Of a stretch of DNA of 64,000 nucleotides, positions 33,460 to 45,370 are shown in pieces. How positions within the stretch are numbered: position 1 is the stretch's first letter; each line of letters begins with the position of its first letter. This DNA comes from Trachythela sp. YZ-2020. Taxonomy: Eukaryota; Cnidaria; Anthozoa; Malacalcyonacea; Clavulariidae. The notes under the pieces are model-generated. The model was not told the DNA's origin. It did no database searches and saw nothing but the letters and a program-made list of their open reading frames with translations. Position numbers and translations under genes: made by a program. The DNA lies in contig JADLSH010000273.1 in the NCBI GenBank assembly GCA_016169945.1, positions 1,531,001 to 1,595,000 of the forward strand, in the 5' to 3' direction.

Positions 33460-33595
33460 TTTCTACTAAAACAATTAGATTATTCGCTCTCGATTTCTAT
33501 GAGATGATAGTTAATTCGGGCTTCGCCCTCATCAACTATCACCTCATAGAAATCTTGAGCTCATAATCTAATTGTTAAATAGATGTTAAAAATGA
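33460..33595. mobile_element. Palindromic MITE, copy 1
   Basis: The ends TTTCTACTAAAACAATTAG and CTAATTGTTAAATAGATG flank an interior that folds on itself around GGGCTTCGCCC. The same ends enclose a different palindrome at 50603-50727. Conserved ends with interchangeable palindromic cores point to an element family. Confidence 0.75.
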
Positions 33596-33759
33596 GTAAT
33601 TTGATACAATTACAAGAGAGTGTAAAACTTTCATCTAGGATTATATAACTAGAATGGCTACTATAATGTTAACGAAATCTTCTTGCCACAGGAACCGCGA
33701 AACATTTTTTGGCGGGCGAGGCGGTGACACTAGTTTGGAATTTTTAATTATAGAGACAT

Positions 33760-34345
33760 TTAGAAGGTAATGGAGCATGGCCCTCAGAAAATTTCATGCA
33801 CTTTGGGGAAGACTTAAGAGTATTCGCAAGTATTTTGTCCAACAAAAGGCAGTTGACTATGAGAGTCGTACCCACAGGGGAGCTTGGGGGATGATTCTGC
33901 TCTCACTCTCCTTCAGGACCACCTTCGAGGTATGTTTAAATATGATGACAAATGTTGGGGGGGGGGTAATGTGTCGACGATAAATTACAATATTTTGATT
34001 GTATTTCCGAAACTCTAAGAGGCTTCCGAGATCAAAATTTTCTGGGGAAGTATTGGCTCAGGACCCTCCTGGTAAACTAACGCTTTCGGCGATCGCTAAC
34101 CTCACCGTCAGCTCAAACATTTCTTCATGACGTCATAAATTGTTCCCCCTATCTCCATTTTACAAACTACGCCACTTCTGACTGCCACACCTCTGTGACG
34201 AATCACTATTTACCATAAAGTGGCTAATTCAATACCTAAAATATTGCACTATTAAAAAGACCGGAAAAATCGCGTCAAAAAGTCCAACAATTTCCTGTTG
34301 AAGATAAGTAAACAATAAGCCTTAGACATAGCAGAGATCTTGCTT
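33760..34345. repeat. Dispersed repeat, copy 1
   Basis: Shares blocks with 35490-35860, in the same order. Each begins with GCACTTTGGGG-AAGA, continues with CCAACAAAAGGC/CGAACAAAAAGC, and ends with CCTTAGACATAGCAGAGATC. Identity is patchy. No coding capacity was recognised and the element type is unknown. Confidence 0.55.
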
Positions 34346-35489
34346 CGTAAATGTACCTATATTCCATTTTCTTATGTAGTTCTTTGACACGAACAAATTA
34401 GCCACGTCCACAAGCCGTGCATTATCAGTTCGTATTTTATGAGTATTCGATAGTTAAATATCTTCTGCAACATATTTGCCCTAAGCCAGGTTTTTATTTG
34501 TCGTACTGTAAAAGAAGATCTCTCGCCAGTTGCGCTGGTTTCTGAATTGACCAATAGAAGTTTGCAGATGGTGAGAACTTCATTGATCATTTTGCTTCAC
34601 GTAGCGGTCCAAACTTTTCACGGTGTCTAGGGCTTCAGCAAAACATTAAGGTTTTTCTCCTTCCTGGGTACTTTGAGTATTTCCATTTGTGGGAGAAGGA
34701 ATTTTCTTTAATATCCGCGTAGTACAACTCTTTTACATTATACTAACTCAGGGGAAATGTCTTCCGACTTGGATGCTATTAACATTAGAGCATGGGCTAT
34801 TTTTGCATAAACTGTAAAGCTGGGTTTCACAAAACGTTCGTTGATCTCTGATACAATCACATCAAGAGCTTTGTAATCATATTTTTCTATACAAGTCTTC
34901 TGATGTTTCCAAGGCTACCAAAATGTTCCTTCTCCCACTTCATATTTTGGTGGTGTCTTTCTCTTCCTTTGTAATTCAGGTTCCAAAAACGCTAGCTAAG
35001 CTGGCGTATTTTTTATATTTTCTTTAGTGTAACGTCTTTATGATTGTGAAAACCTATAATATGTTTGAATGTGCGTTTTCGGGTTACTTACATGGAAAAC
35101 AATGTTATATTACAGCGCTCATTCTCAGCCCGGGTGATTAATTTGTTATGCGTGCCAATGTTATCCGAACAATCTTATGCAACTAGTGTTACCCACTTTA
35201 AACTTTGTAATATAACTATCAATATAACTATGAAAATCATAGACAATTTCTATCAGCATTGCCATTTATTTAATACAGTTGATACAGTTAAATATTACGA
35301 CCAGGGGCGAAACTACCACCTTTTCGTTGGGGGGTTGTCTGGTAGAATTTCTCTTCCCAAACTTTTGATGCAGCGCTATGAGGGACCACGGAGCATTTTT
35401 TGGATTGAGATGGCTAAAAATCTCCGACAGTGCAGGAGCGGGACCTTTAGGGGGATATGGAGGTATGCTTTCCCTGAAAATTTTGAAAT
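34346..35489. other. Unassigned stretch
   Basis: Short frames only. No domain, splice-bounded exon or RNA gene could be supported. Confidence 0.35.
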
Positions 35490-35860
35490 CTATAATGGCC
35501 TCCGAAATGCCATTTGATGCACTTTGGGGGAAGATTTAAGTGCAATGTCACAAGAATTCTTTCCAAAATATTTGGTCGAACAAAAAGCTGCTGACCACCA
35601 AACCTACTGATCGTACCTACGCAAAAGAATTATTATTTACTGCGAAGACTGAAGAAGGAAAAAAAGTGCCTAATTTAATATCTTTAACATTCATACTTTT
35701 TAAAAAAATCGATCTGAAAAGCCGCACCAAAACGTCCGACGGCTGCCTTGCTATTGCTATATTTAAATAAACGATTAGCCTTAGACATAGCAGAGATCTT
35801 GAGTAAAGGTTTTCTCAAGTTAACTTCTTTATGGTTTTGAAAAATTACAATATGTTTAAC
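35490..35860. repeat. Dispersed repeat, copy 2
   Basis: Counterpart of 33760-34345 (see the shared block CCTTAGACATAGCAGAGATC at about 35778). Both copies are in the same orientation about 1.5 kb apart. Confidence 0.55.
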
Positions 35861-36975
35861 TAATCTTGTTCTTTTGGTCTTTTTTATTTTTTTAGATCCT
35901 TTGCGCAACTGCACGATTACTTTGTTGCCCTGCAAGACCTTTGATTGCCCTGCCAATCGAGATTTTTCGTATGTTGGGGAGTACCGCACCCCCATACCCA
36001 CCGTAAATTTCGTACCTTATTACGATAAATGACTTGATACGGTTAGGAAATATACAGACCGAAAATTCACCTCGCAGGTTTGAATAAAATCTTCTACTCT
36101 CCATATAAGGCAAATAAAAGAAATTAAAACAATACAGGGCAGTCTTCTTTTTAATTATTTTCCCCACTGCATTACGGTGGAAGACAACAAGAGAACGCGA
36201 TAAAGAAAATGTAGAAAAACGGCCTGTTACGTAACTTAGAATGTTGCCTTGCAAGACCTTATAAGCTGCGCTCGGTGCTGCAGCAACAAATTACAAGACA
36301 ATAGCCATGCAGATATAATTTGCTTCAAAGGGCCCAACTTGTCTGAGTGAAGGACAAAGAGATTGTAATAATATAATTGAAGTTCTACAAAATGACTTTT
36401 GGCTGATGTTGCTTGTATATTGTTAACGTGTGGTGCCAATTTAGGTAGCGTCTGTAGAAAAAGCTTCGGGTTTTTAGGATCAATCGATCTGAAAATGTAG
36501 ATACTAAATTCCATACAAAGGGCCTTCGCTCGAAACGTCGAAGTTCATGTTGTATTTTTCAGGTAGAATGATCTTAACTCCTTCTAGTCGATCGAATTTT
36601 AATTATGTTGTCGCAAGAGCATTTTGAGTACGATTTCCTTTGCAAATATTTACCCCCTGGCAATGAAACTAACACCATTAGAATCCGTACAAAATAAGCT
36701 TTTTAACAGTGGGTTATGTTGCCGACTAAACATTACAGAATCAAAAATGCTAAAAGTTTAATCCCAAACATACATCCAGTCAACTCAAGCAATCTTTAAT
36801 ATCTTCTTTATTCTTGCATTTGACAACAAACTTCTATGTCGAAAATTTAGTTTCTTATCTGTGTATTTCTTGTGGAAAGTTTTGCTTCGATACGACGAGT
36901 AGAAGTATTTATTTAGAATTTTTTTTATTTATCGGATATTTTCCAGCACGCATGTGCTTGCCGTAGTTTGACTAT
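35861..36975. other. Unassigned stretch
   Basis: AT-rich, no recognisable gene. It ends at the 3' tail of the minus-strand retrotransposon at 36976. Confidence 0.35.
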
Positions 36976-37137
36976 ATATTTATTATTATTTTTATTAAAT
37001 GAAATTTATATTGCGCCAGTTCCATATGTATATGCTCACTTGCGCATTACAACATAATTAGCTAAATCTGTACAAGTATTAAAATATCTATCTAATAATA
37101 TCTAGGTAATAAAACGCTTGCTTAAAAAAATATGTCT

Positions 37138-39202
37138 TTAAGAGTTTTTTAAAAGTATCAACGGTCTTTGCGTGCCGTATTTCTGCAGGTAGCTTGTTCC
37201 AAAGTGTAGGTGCAGCAAATGCGAAGGACCTATCACCAAGAGTGGGCAAAGACTTCTTTTTGGGTTTCTGAAGGAATAGTTCAGAATCTTATCTGAGATT
37301 GTACCGGGATTTAGGCTTGATAGTGATGCTATCAGTGATGTACTCCGGCGCCAGGCCATGTAAAGCCTTATAAGTAATGAGTAAGACTTTAAAGTCAATC
37401 CTGAACTTGACAGGAAGCCAGTGTAATTTATACAGTGTGGGTGTGATATGGTCAAACCGCGAAATGTTGCATATTAGCCGGGCTGCTGTGTTCTGAACAC
37501 GTTGAAACTTTTTAAGGTTAATAGCTGGTAATCCATATAGGAGGCTGTTGCATTAATCTAGTCGACTTGTTACGAATGCATTTAAATTTCCACATCCGCC
37601 TAATGTTGTATATACGAAAAAAAGCTGCATTACAAATTTTCGTTATATGGGTTTCAAATTTGAATTGTGAATCAAACCAACAACCCAAACTCTTGAGTAC
37701 AATTTGAGCAAGTGACAGAGATTTCACCAACACGCAAGGTACTTGAATTCACTTTAGCCAGTTGTTGCCTCGTTCCAATGAGTAAAAACTCCGCCATTCC
37801 ATCATTAAGCTTCAGCTTGTTAGTAACCATCCATTTTTTGACGTCATCAATGCAGCTTTGCATAGCTGTGATTGCAGCAGTTTCGTTTGCGTTGTCAGTA
37901 GGCTGGAATGAAACATAAAGTTGGGAATCATCTGCGAAAGCGTGCGCTTCAGGGAGATGGGGTTCTACCACGTTGAATAGTCCACTTGCATACATAAGAA
38001 ACAGAAGGGGGCCGAGAGACGATCCTTGTGGGACACCATGTAGAAGGTGAAACCGCTTTGATGTTGCTCCATTTAAGAAATGGATTGAGAGCGGTTCTCG
38101 AGATAAGACTGAAACCATGATAAGACTCGGCCAGAAATTCCAAAATTGGAGTGTAGACGTTTGACCAAAATGTCATGATAGATGGTGTCGAACGCAGCAC
38201 TTAAGTCTAGTGTTACTAGAAGAGTCACGTGTTGCTGATTCATGTTCATAAGAATATCACGTTTTATACGCAGGAGAGCTGTTTCGGTGCTATGAATTTC
38301 TCTGTAAGCTGATTGGTTTTTAGGATAGAGATTGTGCACCGATAGATGATTGTGTGTTTGGTCGGAAACAGCTCGCTCTGTTAATTTGGAGATAAATGTG
38401 AGATTACTGATGGGACGAAGGTTGGAAAAAGGATCAGAGCTAGAATTATCCTTCACACCAGGAAGAACTACAGCGTGCTTCAAATTGTCTGGAAACGAGC
38501 CAGATTCCAATGACAAATTTATCAACCTGGTGATGACGGGAAGTAAAACATGAAGACACTCGATGACCAAAGAGGTAGGCATAGGGTCCAAGGTGCATGA
38601 TTTCTTCCCTGATTTGGTTATTTAATGCTGTACTTTCTCTTCATTTATCACTTCAAACTTGTCAAAGGAAATAATAGGGGAAGTGGATGATGTTTCAGTG
38701 ATCGACTGTGAAGAGGAAGAATCATCAAGTTCAGAACGTATGCACTCGATCTTCTGTACGAAGAAATGTCCGATGTCATTGGCAAGTGCATTGGGATCAC
38801 GATAATCAAGGAATGACAGGTCTGTCTTTTGCTTGAGGAGTGCTTTAGCAGACTTGAATAGTTTCCTTTGGTCATTCCCAGCCTCATGGATGAAATTTCT
38901 ATAAAATTCTGTTCGTGCTTGGTTCATAGCATAGGTGGCTTGATTTTTCTTTGCTTTATACTGTTGGAAATCACTATGTAGCCCTATATGTCGCCACTTC
39001 CTCTCTGCTTGTCTGCGGACTCGTTTGGCAAATTTTACGTCATCATTAAACCATGGAACAGTAGGTCTCTTAATGATGGTTCTAGTGATCAGCGGTGCAT
39101 GATTTTCAAGTGCTGATGACAACGTGTTGTCATAAGAAATTGCAAGTTCATTGAGATCAATCGACAACACGTTTTCGTCTAAGTTCGAGTTTGACAGTTT
39201 AG
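37138..39202 (-). pseudogene. Linker, reverse transcriptase and C-terminal domain of family N3
   Basis: Downstream of the foldback, 39170-38622 is the linker (N-H-A-P-L-I-T-R, P-W-F-N-D-D-V). RT core motifs are L-R-P-I-S-N-L near 38390, L-D-L-S-A-A-F-D-T, G-V-P-Q-G-S-S-L-G-P and the catalytic F-A-D-D-S-Q-L (about 37918-37938). Frame changes occur near 38100 and again after 37735. The C-terminal segment (37455-37138, frameshifted) reads L-H-W-L-P-V, G-L-A-P-E-Y and L-W-N-K-L-P, typical of L2/CR1-type elements. Its RT differs clearly from that in 43013-44770. Confidence 0.87.
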
Positions 39203-41181
39203 TCCAGGACCTGCATATGAGTTTGTATGCATTTCATTTAGGACAGATAATCTCAACTGTTTTAGGGCAAGTTGGCCATGACGGTCAACATGGTAACGCT
39301 GCCCGAACCCCAATCCAGGGCAAAACGTCCGAAACTGACCACACCCAAAAACGACGCTTTCGCCATGGTGGTATATACCAAACCATAAAAGCTTTCGCTA
39401 TTCTGAGGTGCTTATATTGTTCAGCGATAGTGCTTTTAGGGGTGATCATTGGTAAGTGTGAAATGCCTAGCACTGATATTTCACACGAAAATGAGCATGC
39501 AACACTCATGGTCAAACGTCAATTTGTGGCTTACAATTTCAGATAAACAGCAGTTGACCTACATTACCTTTTTTCCTAAATCTTTTTTATAAAAACATAA
39601 TTGGTACTTATTTAAGTATATTATCACTGTTTTGGTGTAAAATAGTTAATATTTTGTGACCGAAATAATAATTTGAAATGTACCTACCTCCTGAAAATGG
39701 ACGTATTTGGCCAAATTCGCCACATTACTCCGCTGTTTATCATCGATACTCGTTGAAATCCTTCCAAATATGTAAGTCAGTTGAGACATAGTGGTATCAA
39801 GCACATTTTAAACAAGTTTTAACTAGGTTTCAGGTAGATCCTAGCTGTTTAACCATCGACAACGTAAAACCTTAACTTTGTCCAAATTCGGCGCCATTGT
39901 GTCATCCCGTGTCGGTTGTCAACAATTCTGCCTCGTTATTCTTCCATCCAAGTCATTTCGATTGCACCACTAACAAATTTAACCCCTTAGTAAGGGTATG
40001 AAAATAAAAATATGAATAAAAGTTACGAAATGCAGCATTTTACCACCCTGTAAAATGTGCTTACGAGTCTTTCAAAACACTCCGTACAAATCTCACGTGG
40101 GTAAAGTGACAAGGCCGTGACAGGGGGGGGTTATGTTTTCATGCAGATAGAAGAAGGCTGCATGTGACAAAACTGTATAGTTTAGGATGTATTTTAGAGT
40201 TAGCTTTCACTAATAGTTCAGTTTTTAGTCTATATTCAACTAAAGTTAATTAAGTCAGCTTGGGTTCCTGTTGTCACATGCAGCCTTCTTCTATCTTCAT
40301 GAAAAACATCACCCCCCCTGTCACCGCCCTGTCACTTTACCCACGTGAGATTTGTACGGAGTGTTTTGAAAGACTCGTTACCAAATTTTACAGGGTGGTA
40401 AATTATACAGGGTGGTTTTATTTTCATGCCCTTACTAAAGGGTTAAATTTGTTAGTAGTGCAATCGAAATGGCTTGGATGGAAGAATAACGAGGCAGAAT
40501 TGTTGACAAAGTTGAGGTTCTACCTTGTCGATGGTTAAACAGCTAGGATGTACTTGAAACCTAGTTAAAACTTGTTTAGAATGTGCTTGGTACCATTATG
40601 TCTGAACTGGCTTACATATTTGGAAGGATTTCAACGAGTATCGGTGATAAACAGCGGAGTAAAGTGGCGAATTTGGCCAAATATGTCCATTTACAGGAGA
40701 TAGTTACATTTCAAATTATTATTTCGGTCACAAAATATTAACTATTTTACACCAAAACAGTGATAATATACTTAATAGTACCAATTATGTTTCTATAAAA
40801 ATTTTTTGAAAAAAAGGTAATGTAGGTCCACTGCTGTTTATCTGAAGTTGTAAGCCACAAGTTGACGTTTGACCATGAGTATTGGATGGTCATTTTCTAG
40901 TGAAATATCAGTGCTAGGCATTTCACACTTACCAGTGACCACCCCTAAAAGTACTATCTCTGAACTATATAAGCGCCTCAGAATAGCCAAAGCTTTTATG
41001 GGTTGGTAGATAGCACCATGGCGAAAGCGTCGTTTTTGGGTGTGGTGAGTTTCAGACGTTTCGCCCCGGATTGGGGTTCCGGCAGCGTTACCATGTTGAC
41101 CCTCGTGGTCAACTTGCTCTAAAACAGTTGAGATTATCTGTCCTAAATGAAATGCATGCAAACTCATATACAGGTCCTAGA
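39203..41181. mobile_element. 2-kb foldback element (family F), second copy
   Basis: Ends CCAGGACCTG and CAGGTCCTAGA, with inverse arms 39203-40169 and 40271-41181 and a ~100-bp unpaired centre. Its terminal ~250 bp match the foldback at 29073-31612 (GAGTTTGTATGC, CTCAACTGTTTTAGGG, TGCTTTTAGGGGTG), while the inner arms differ. It interrupts the linker of a non-LTR element. Mirror reading frames of ~109 codons in the arms differ mostly by amino-acid-changing substitutions and are probably not genes. Confidence 0.88.
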
Positions 41182-41189
41182 CTAGGTTT

Positions 41190-42385
41190 TCTCTTAAAGC
41201 ATCTAGGTTAATAGACTTTGTCTTGCGATACGAAACGCAAGATTTCTTCCACGAAGGCTTTCCAACTTGTAGCTGACACAAAACAGGTGAATGATCTGAG
41301 AATATGTAATCTCAATTATCTTATCATACTGCCGAGTGACAATTAATTAAGTTAATTGTATGACCTCCAATGTGAGTCGGACATCCGACATGTTGAATAA
41401 GTCCTACGCTTTCGAATAAATCTTGTAACTTAGTAGAATCAACATCGTCATCGGTGTTAAAATGAATATTAAAATCGCCAGTAATCAGCAGGCGGTCAGT
41501 ACAAAGGACAGCAGAGTCTATAAAGCTTGAAAACTCGGCAAAAAACACGGCAGTTGAGACAGGGTGATTGACTGAATACGGTGGTCTATATATAATGATT
41601 AATTTAAGGCGTTGAGAACTAGCTCTAATGCTCCATTCAGAGTATTCGAAAGACTGTAATTCAGCCGCTGCAACTTTAGTGGTAATGATGGTATTTCTGA
41701 AAAGGATTCCTGTTCCACCTCCTAAACGACCAAGGCGAGGGTGATCCAAGAGTTTATAACCTTCTGGAGTACATAGAACTCTGGAAGCAGATTCATTATT
41801 AGTTAACCAGGTTTCTGTGATTGCAACGATATCTGGTTTGCGATCACAAACAAAGTCAACGAACTCAGTAGCCTTATTATTTAATGATCGTGCATTAAGG
41901 GTGCAGAATTTAAATCCTCCAGCATATTGTATAGTATCTGGAAGATTTCCTGAATTAGGGATCACTATCATGAGATTATGCAAATTTGCAGTAGATTTAA
42001 GTGGTTTGTTTGATGTCAAATAACGTTTGGCAGTTATACGGACAGGAATATAGTTATTTAAATTTATCGGTCGACATTTGTATGTATATTCACTGTATTG
42101 CTCAGTCGACAACCAAGGCAAAATGTTGAGAGAAGGTATTCCAATCCAACCATAATCATATGAAAAACTATTAATATTATAGTAAGAATTTGTCTCTCTT
42201 CGGTTGATAGAATGTAGACTATTTACTGTAGCACGCTCGAGTGGGTTGGATAATGACATAAAATTATACTGACTGATATTAGCTCCTGTTTTTCTCAGTT
42301 TGAATCCAAATCCAGGCCCTGGATTTGGAGAAATATCCATACATACTGTCAGGTCTACTTTGAATAACTTCGATGGAAGACCCAA
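41190..42385 (-). pseudogene. Leader and AP-endonuclease of family N3
   Basis: The 353-codon frame (42385-41324) begins near D-L-T-V-C-M-D-I-S-P-N-P-G-P (about 42312-42353), a 2A-like motif with serine in place of glutamate. A linker of ~120 residues precedes the endonuclease: L-N-A-R-S-L-N-N-K, I-T-E-T-W-L, Y-R-P-P-Y and G-D-F-N-I-H. Beyond the stop at 41324, in a shifted frame, S-D-H-S-P-V and L-R-E-N-L reach the foldback insertion. Upstream of 42385 the homologous leader continues in other frames with a stop. The protein would nick target DNA; this copy is broken. Confidence 0.85.
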
Positions 42386-42715
42386 GCAGATAAATCCGTG
42401 GTTAGTAGATCTGACAATAGCAGACGAGACTTCATATCACGATGCAATTTTCCTACGACAAATCTTTATGGGATGTATTGACATAAAGAAGCAGAATCGT
42501 TGCCCATCCACACGGAATCTATTGATATCCAACACAGTAATGTTTTTATATGTTGATAGAAAAAAATCGCCATAGGTTGGCAGAAAGTATAAAAAATTGC
42601 AAGCACAATATATATAAAACTCCGGCGGCCTACGTTTGCCTACGCGCTTCAGTCACGTAAAAATATCTTATATAGGGTTGTGATACTTGAGAATAAAGGT
42701 TATGTTAGAAGCACT

Positions 42716-42880
42716 ATATACACACCACATATAAATATTACATTCCATCAACTCATTTAGTCCCCCTAGTCACAACAGTTTGGGAAAGAAATGCCAAACT
42801 GTGCTTACATCTTTATACCATTCAAATATCAAAAGTAAACTTAATATAAGGTGATGTGACTATTGAAATGATAAACAATG
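42716..42880 (-). repeat. 5' monomer of family N3 (single partial copy)
   Basis: Matches the ~275-bp tandem monomers at 45371-45975 (CACACCACATATAAATATTA, CAGTTTGGGAAAGAAATGCC, TATAAGGTGATGT). It sits directly upstream of the leader of the minus-strand element, where a promoter would be expected. Confidence 0.75.
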
Positions 42881-42929
42881 ATAGATATTTAATAAATTTC
42901 TCCCTAAAAGGGTTTTTCAGAAATTATTT

Positions 42930-44770
42930 ACAGTCGGGTGCGAGGTTATTTACACATTTGTAGGTCAAAATAGCGTCTCTAACATATAGAAGTTTGTCCA
43001 CTGGGATCCAATTTAATTCACGTAGAAGTGGAGTGACGTGGTAATCGTGATGATTTTACATGCAAAGTTCTGGATCGACTGAACTTTCTTTACGTTGGAG
43101 GCAGACGTATTAGACCACACCGAAGTACAATAAAACATCTTGCTAATGACTAAGGATGAAATGATTTCCGATAGAGTTTTTGTGTCGAAACCATTTTTAG
43201 CACGATTTATCTGGCATAATTTGTTCATACACGACGAGACAAGTAGCGAGATATGATTGTCGTAATTTAGGTGACTATCTAACGTAACACCTAAATCTTT
43301 AGCAGAGTTCACTGGTCTAAGAGACTTGCCCAAGAATGAAACTGTAGGTAGTCTGCTCATCAGCTGCCTTGTTCCAATTATCATGAACTTAGTTTTCCCC
43401 GGGTTAATTAAAAGGTGGTTTTCACAGCACCAACTTGCGATTCTGTGTAGGTCTTGCTCGAGATTTGTAATTGCTGCATCTATCTCACGTAATGGAAAGG
43501 AGAGGAGAACTTTCGAGTCATCAACGTACGATTCAAGGTTGGAGTCACGAGATACGGAGGGCAGATCGTTCAAGTAAATGGTGAAAGCGTCGCACCTTGT
43601 GGTACTCCGGGAGTAATTGGTAGTGGTTCAGATATGGTGGAGTTTATTCGGGTGGACTGAAAGCGATCTGACAAGTAGCTTTTAAACCACTGTACTGTTT
43701 CTGGGGAAGCACCAACATTCGCCAGTTTGTGCAACAATCTGTGATGGTTGATACTGTCGAAGGCTTTCGAGAGGTCTAACAACACTAAAGCGGTGAGTTT
43801 CTTTTTGTCCATGACCTCTAGCATCGTGTCAGTACTAAAAATGTTTAGGGTTTCGGTGGAATGGAGCTTTTTATTTCCGCTTTGATGAGGAGAGAGCAGG
43901 TTTTTACTTATAAGATAAGTACTGAATTGATCAAGTACAATCTTTCACAAACCTTAGAAGCTATGGCAAGAGGAGATATCGGGCGTTGTTTGATGCTACT
44001 TCGTGGTCTCCGTCTTTCACTATGGGAATAATTTCCGCCTCCTTCCATGCAGTAGGGAATATACAAGATGTTAGAGAGCAGTTAATAATGTTTGTTAGTG
44101 GTCCTTGTATAACGGGGAGACAGTCTTTGAGGATTCGACAGTTTATCTTGTCTGGTCCAGGGGACTTGTTCAAAGGCAGAGATGAAATAACACGGCGTAC
44201 TTCTTCGCTGGTTACTGTTCTGAAGGAAAAGAGATCTTCAAAGGGCATATGAACTGTCTCTAAAGGTGTTTCCTCTACAGTAATGTTGTACTCTTCTGCC
44301 AGACGAATGGACGCATCTGCTGTATTTTTGCCTACAGACGAGAAAAACTGATTGAATTCATTAGCGACTGACTTTGGGTCTTTGATTTAAGTGTGTTTTT
44401 CTTTACTTTTTGACGGCATGGCTTGATTAATAATTTTCCAAAGAGAGCCTGGGTTATTTTTATGTCGCTGAACTTCTTCTAAATAATAATTTCTTTCTGA
44501 ATCTCTTAACATTTTCTTAACGGCATTTCGAGAATTCTTAAAATTACTCCAATCATGATCGTCTCGAGTCTGTAAGTATCGGCGGCGTAGCTGGTCTCTG
44601 GTCTTCATGAGGTCCTTTATGTCCTGAGTTACAAATGGGCAAGGACGGCTACGTACTTTGACTGTCTTTATTGGAGCATGCAAGTCTAGAGTAGATTGGA
44701 TGGTTTGATTGAAAGTATCTAACTTGGTATTTACGTCGTCCTCGTTGAAAAAAGATAAGCTGTGTGAACT
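42930..44770 (-). pseudogene. Linker and reverse transcriptase of a different lineage (family N4)
   Basis: Minus-strand frames: linker 44770-44387 (L-H-A-P-I-K-T-V-K-V, W-K-I-I-N-Q), then 44248-43961 (L-N-K-S-P-G-P-D-K-I-N), 43824-43570 (L-D-L-S-K-A-F-D-S-I-N-H, G-V-P-Q-G-A) and 43573-43013 with the catalytic Y-V-D-D-S-K. The C-terminal part continues in another frame to L-N-W-I-P-V and N-L-A-P near 42945, then ends. The endonuclease is missing and the 3' end is lost. The RT differs from that of family N3 although the upstream leader is alike. Confidence 0.83.
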
Positions 44771-45347
44771 ACTGGCGAGGGCGGTTATGAATAAACTTGG
44801 CTTTGCGTTCTTTCACTCTCCTTCCACTGCGACAACCACGGAATGGTCTCAGGATTCTGAGGGAAACAAGGCAATTATAAAGAGATTTGTCTATATACTT
44901 AGAAGAAGGCGACGAACGAAGACTTCGAAGAAATGACGGTTTATAAACATTGTTTGTGTTGAGGGCATTCAAGCATGACGACGCGCACTTCGAAGATTGT
45001 TTGTCTGATCCACATGTATTTTTCTCTCTGTTATCAGGACCAGGATTAGAAGATATGTCAACGCATATCGTTAAGTCCTTTTTGAATGGTTTTGTTGGTA
45101 GTATAAGGCTTGTATAACCATGTGTTGTTGATTTGCTGACCGCACGCGAGACTTTGAATTTCGACTCATAGTTTGAACGCCTCAAAATTATGCGGTGATA
45201 GTTGATCGGAAAAATGAGGCCGTATTTCCTTGAAACTAAATCATCCACGATCAATCCATAATTTACCCGTTTGTATAAGGTAACTTGCGTTGATAAGTTT
45301 AAAAATATTAAAACAATGAAGAGCTTCAGAGCTAAGCTGGCAGCCAT
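44769..45347 (-). pseudogene. Leader with signal-like N-terminus and 2A-like motif
   Basis: A 192-codon frame. The N-terminus (M-A-A-S-L-A-L-K-L-F-I-V-L-I-F-L) is hydrophobic like a signal peptide. The D-L-T-I-C-V-D-I-S-S-N-P-G-P motif lies at about 45029-45070. The stretch before it aligns with the leader of the element at 42385 (S-T-x-H-G, L-P-x-K-x-F-K-x-D-L-T). After about 120 residues the frame meets RT-linker sequence of another lineage at ~44770 with no endonuclease between. Either a chimera or an insertion/deletion joint explains this. Confidence 0.75.
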
Positions 45348-45370
45348 ATTTAACGCACAATGACCATGAA

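Larger units (their letters stand above)
36976..42880 (-). mobile_element. Non-LTR retrotransposon (family N3) split by a foldback
   Basis: Minus-strand order: a 5' monomer (42880-42716), a leader with a 2A-like motif, AP-endonuclease, linker, RT, C-terminal domain, and a 3' end with a stem built around GCGCAA/TTGCGC and an ATT-rich tail (36976-36998). Foldback 39203-41181 interrupts the linker: the codons for L-R-E-N-L lie on one side and K-L-S-N-S-N-L on the other. Without the insert the copy is about 3.9 kb. Frameshifts and stops inactivate it. Confidence 0.88.

Noticed and set aside
39151..39546. 131-codon plus-strand frame in the left foldback arm and its ~109-codon mirror at 40838-41167
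   Set aside because: The two frames differ mostly at amino-acid-changing positions, and the homologous end of the 29073-31612 element has no such frame. Shared openness is explained by arm homology.
42300..42575. Plus-strand frame beginning M-N-P-N-P-G-P, resembling a 2A site
   Set aside because: It is antisense to the leader/endonuclease frame and arises from the local palindrome.
44709..44936. 75-codon plus-strand frame
   Set aside because: Antisense to the joint between the leader and the RT linker of the minus-strand element.
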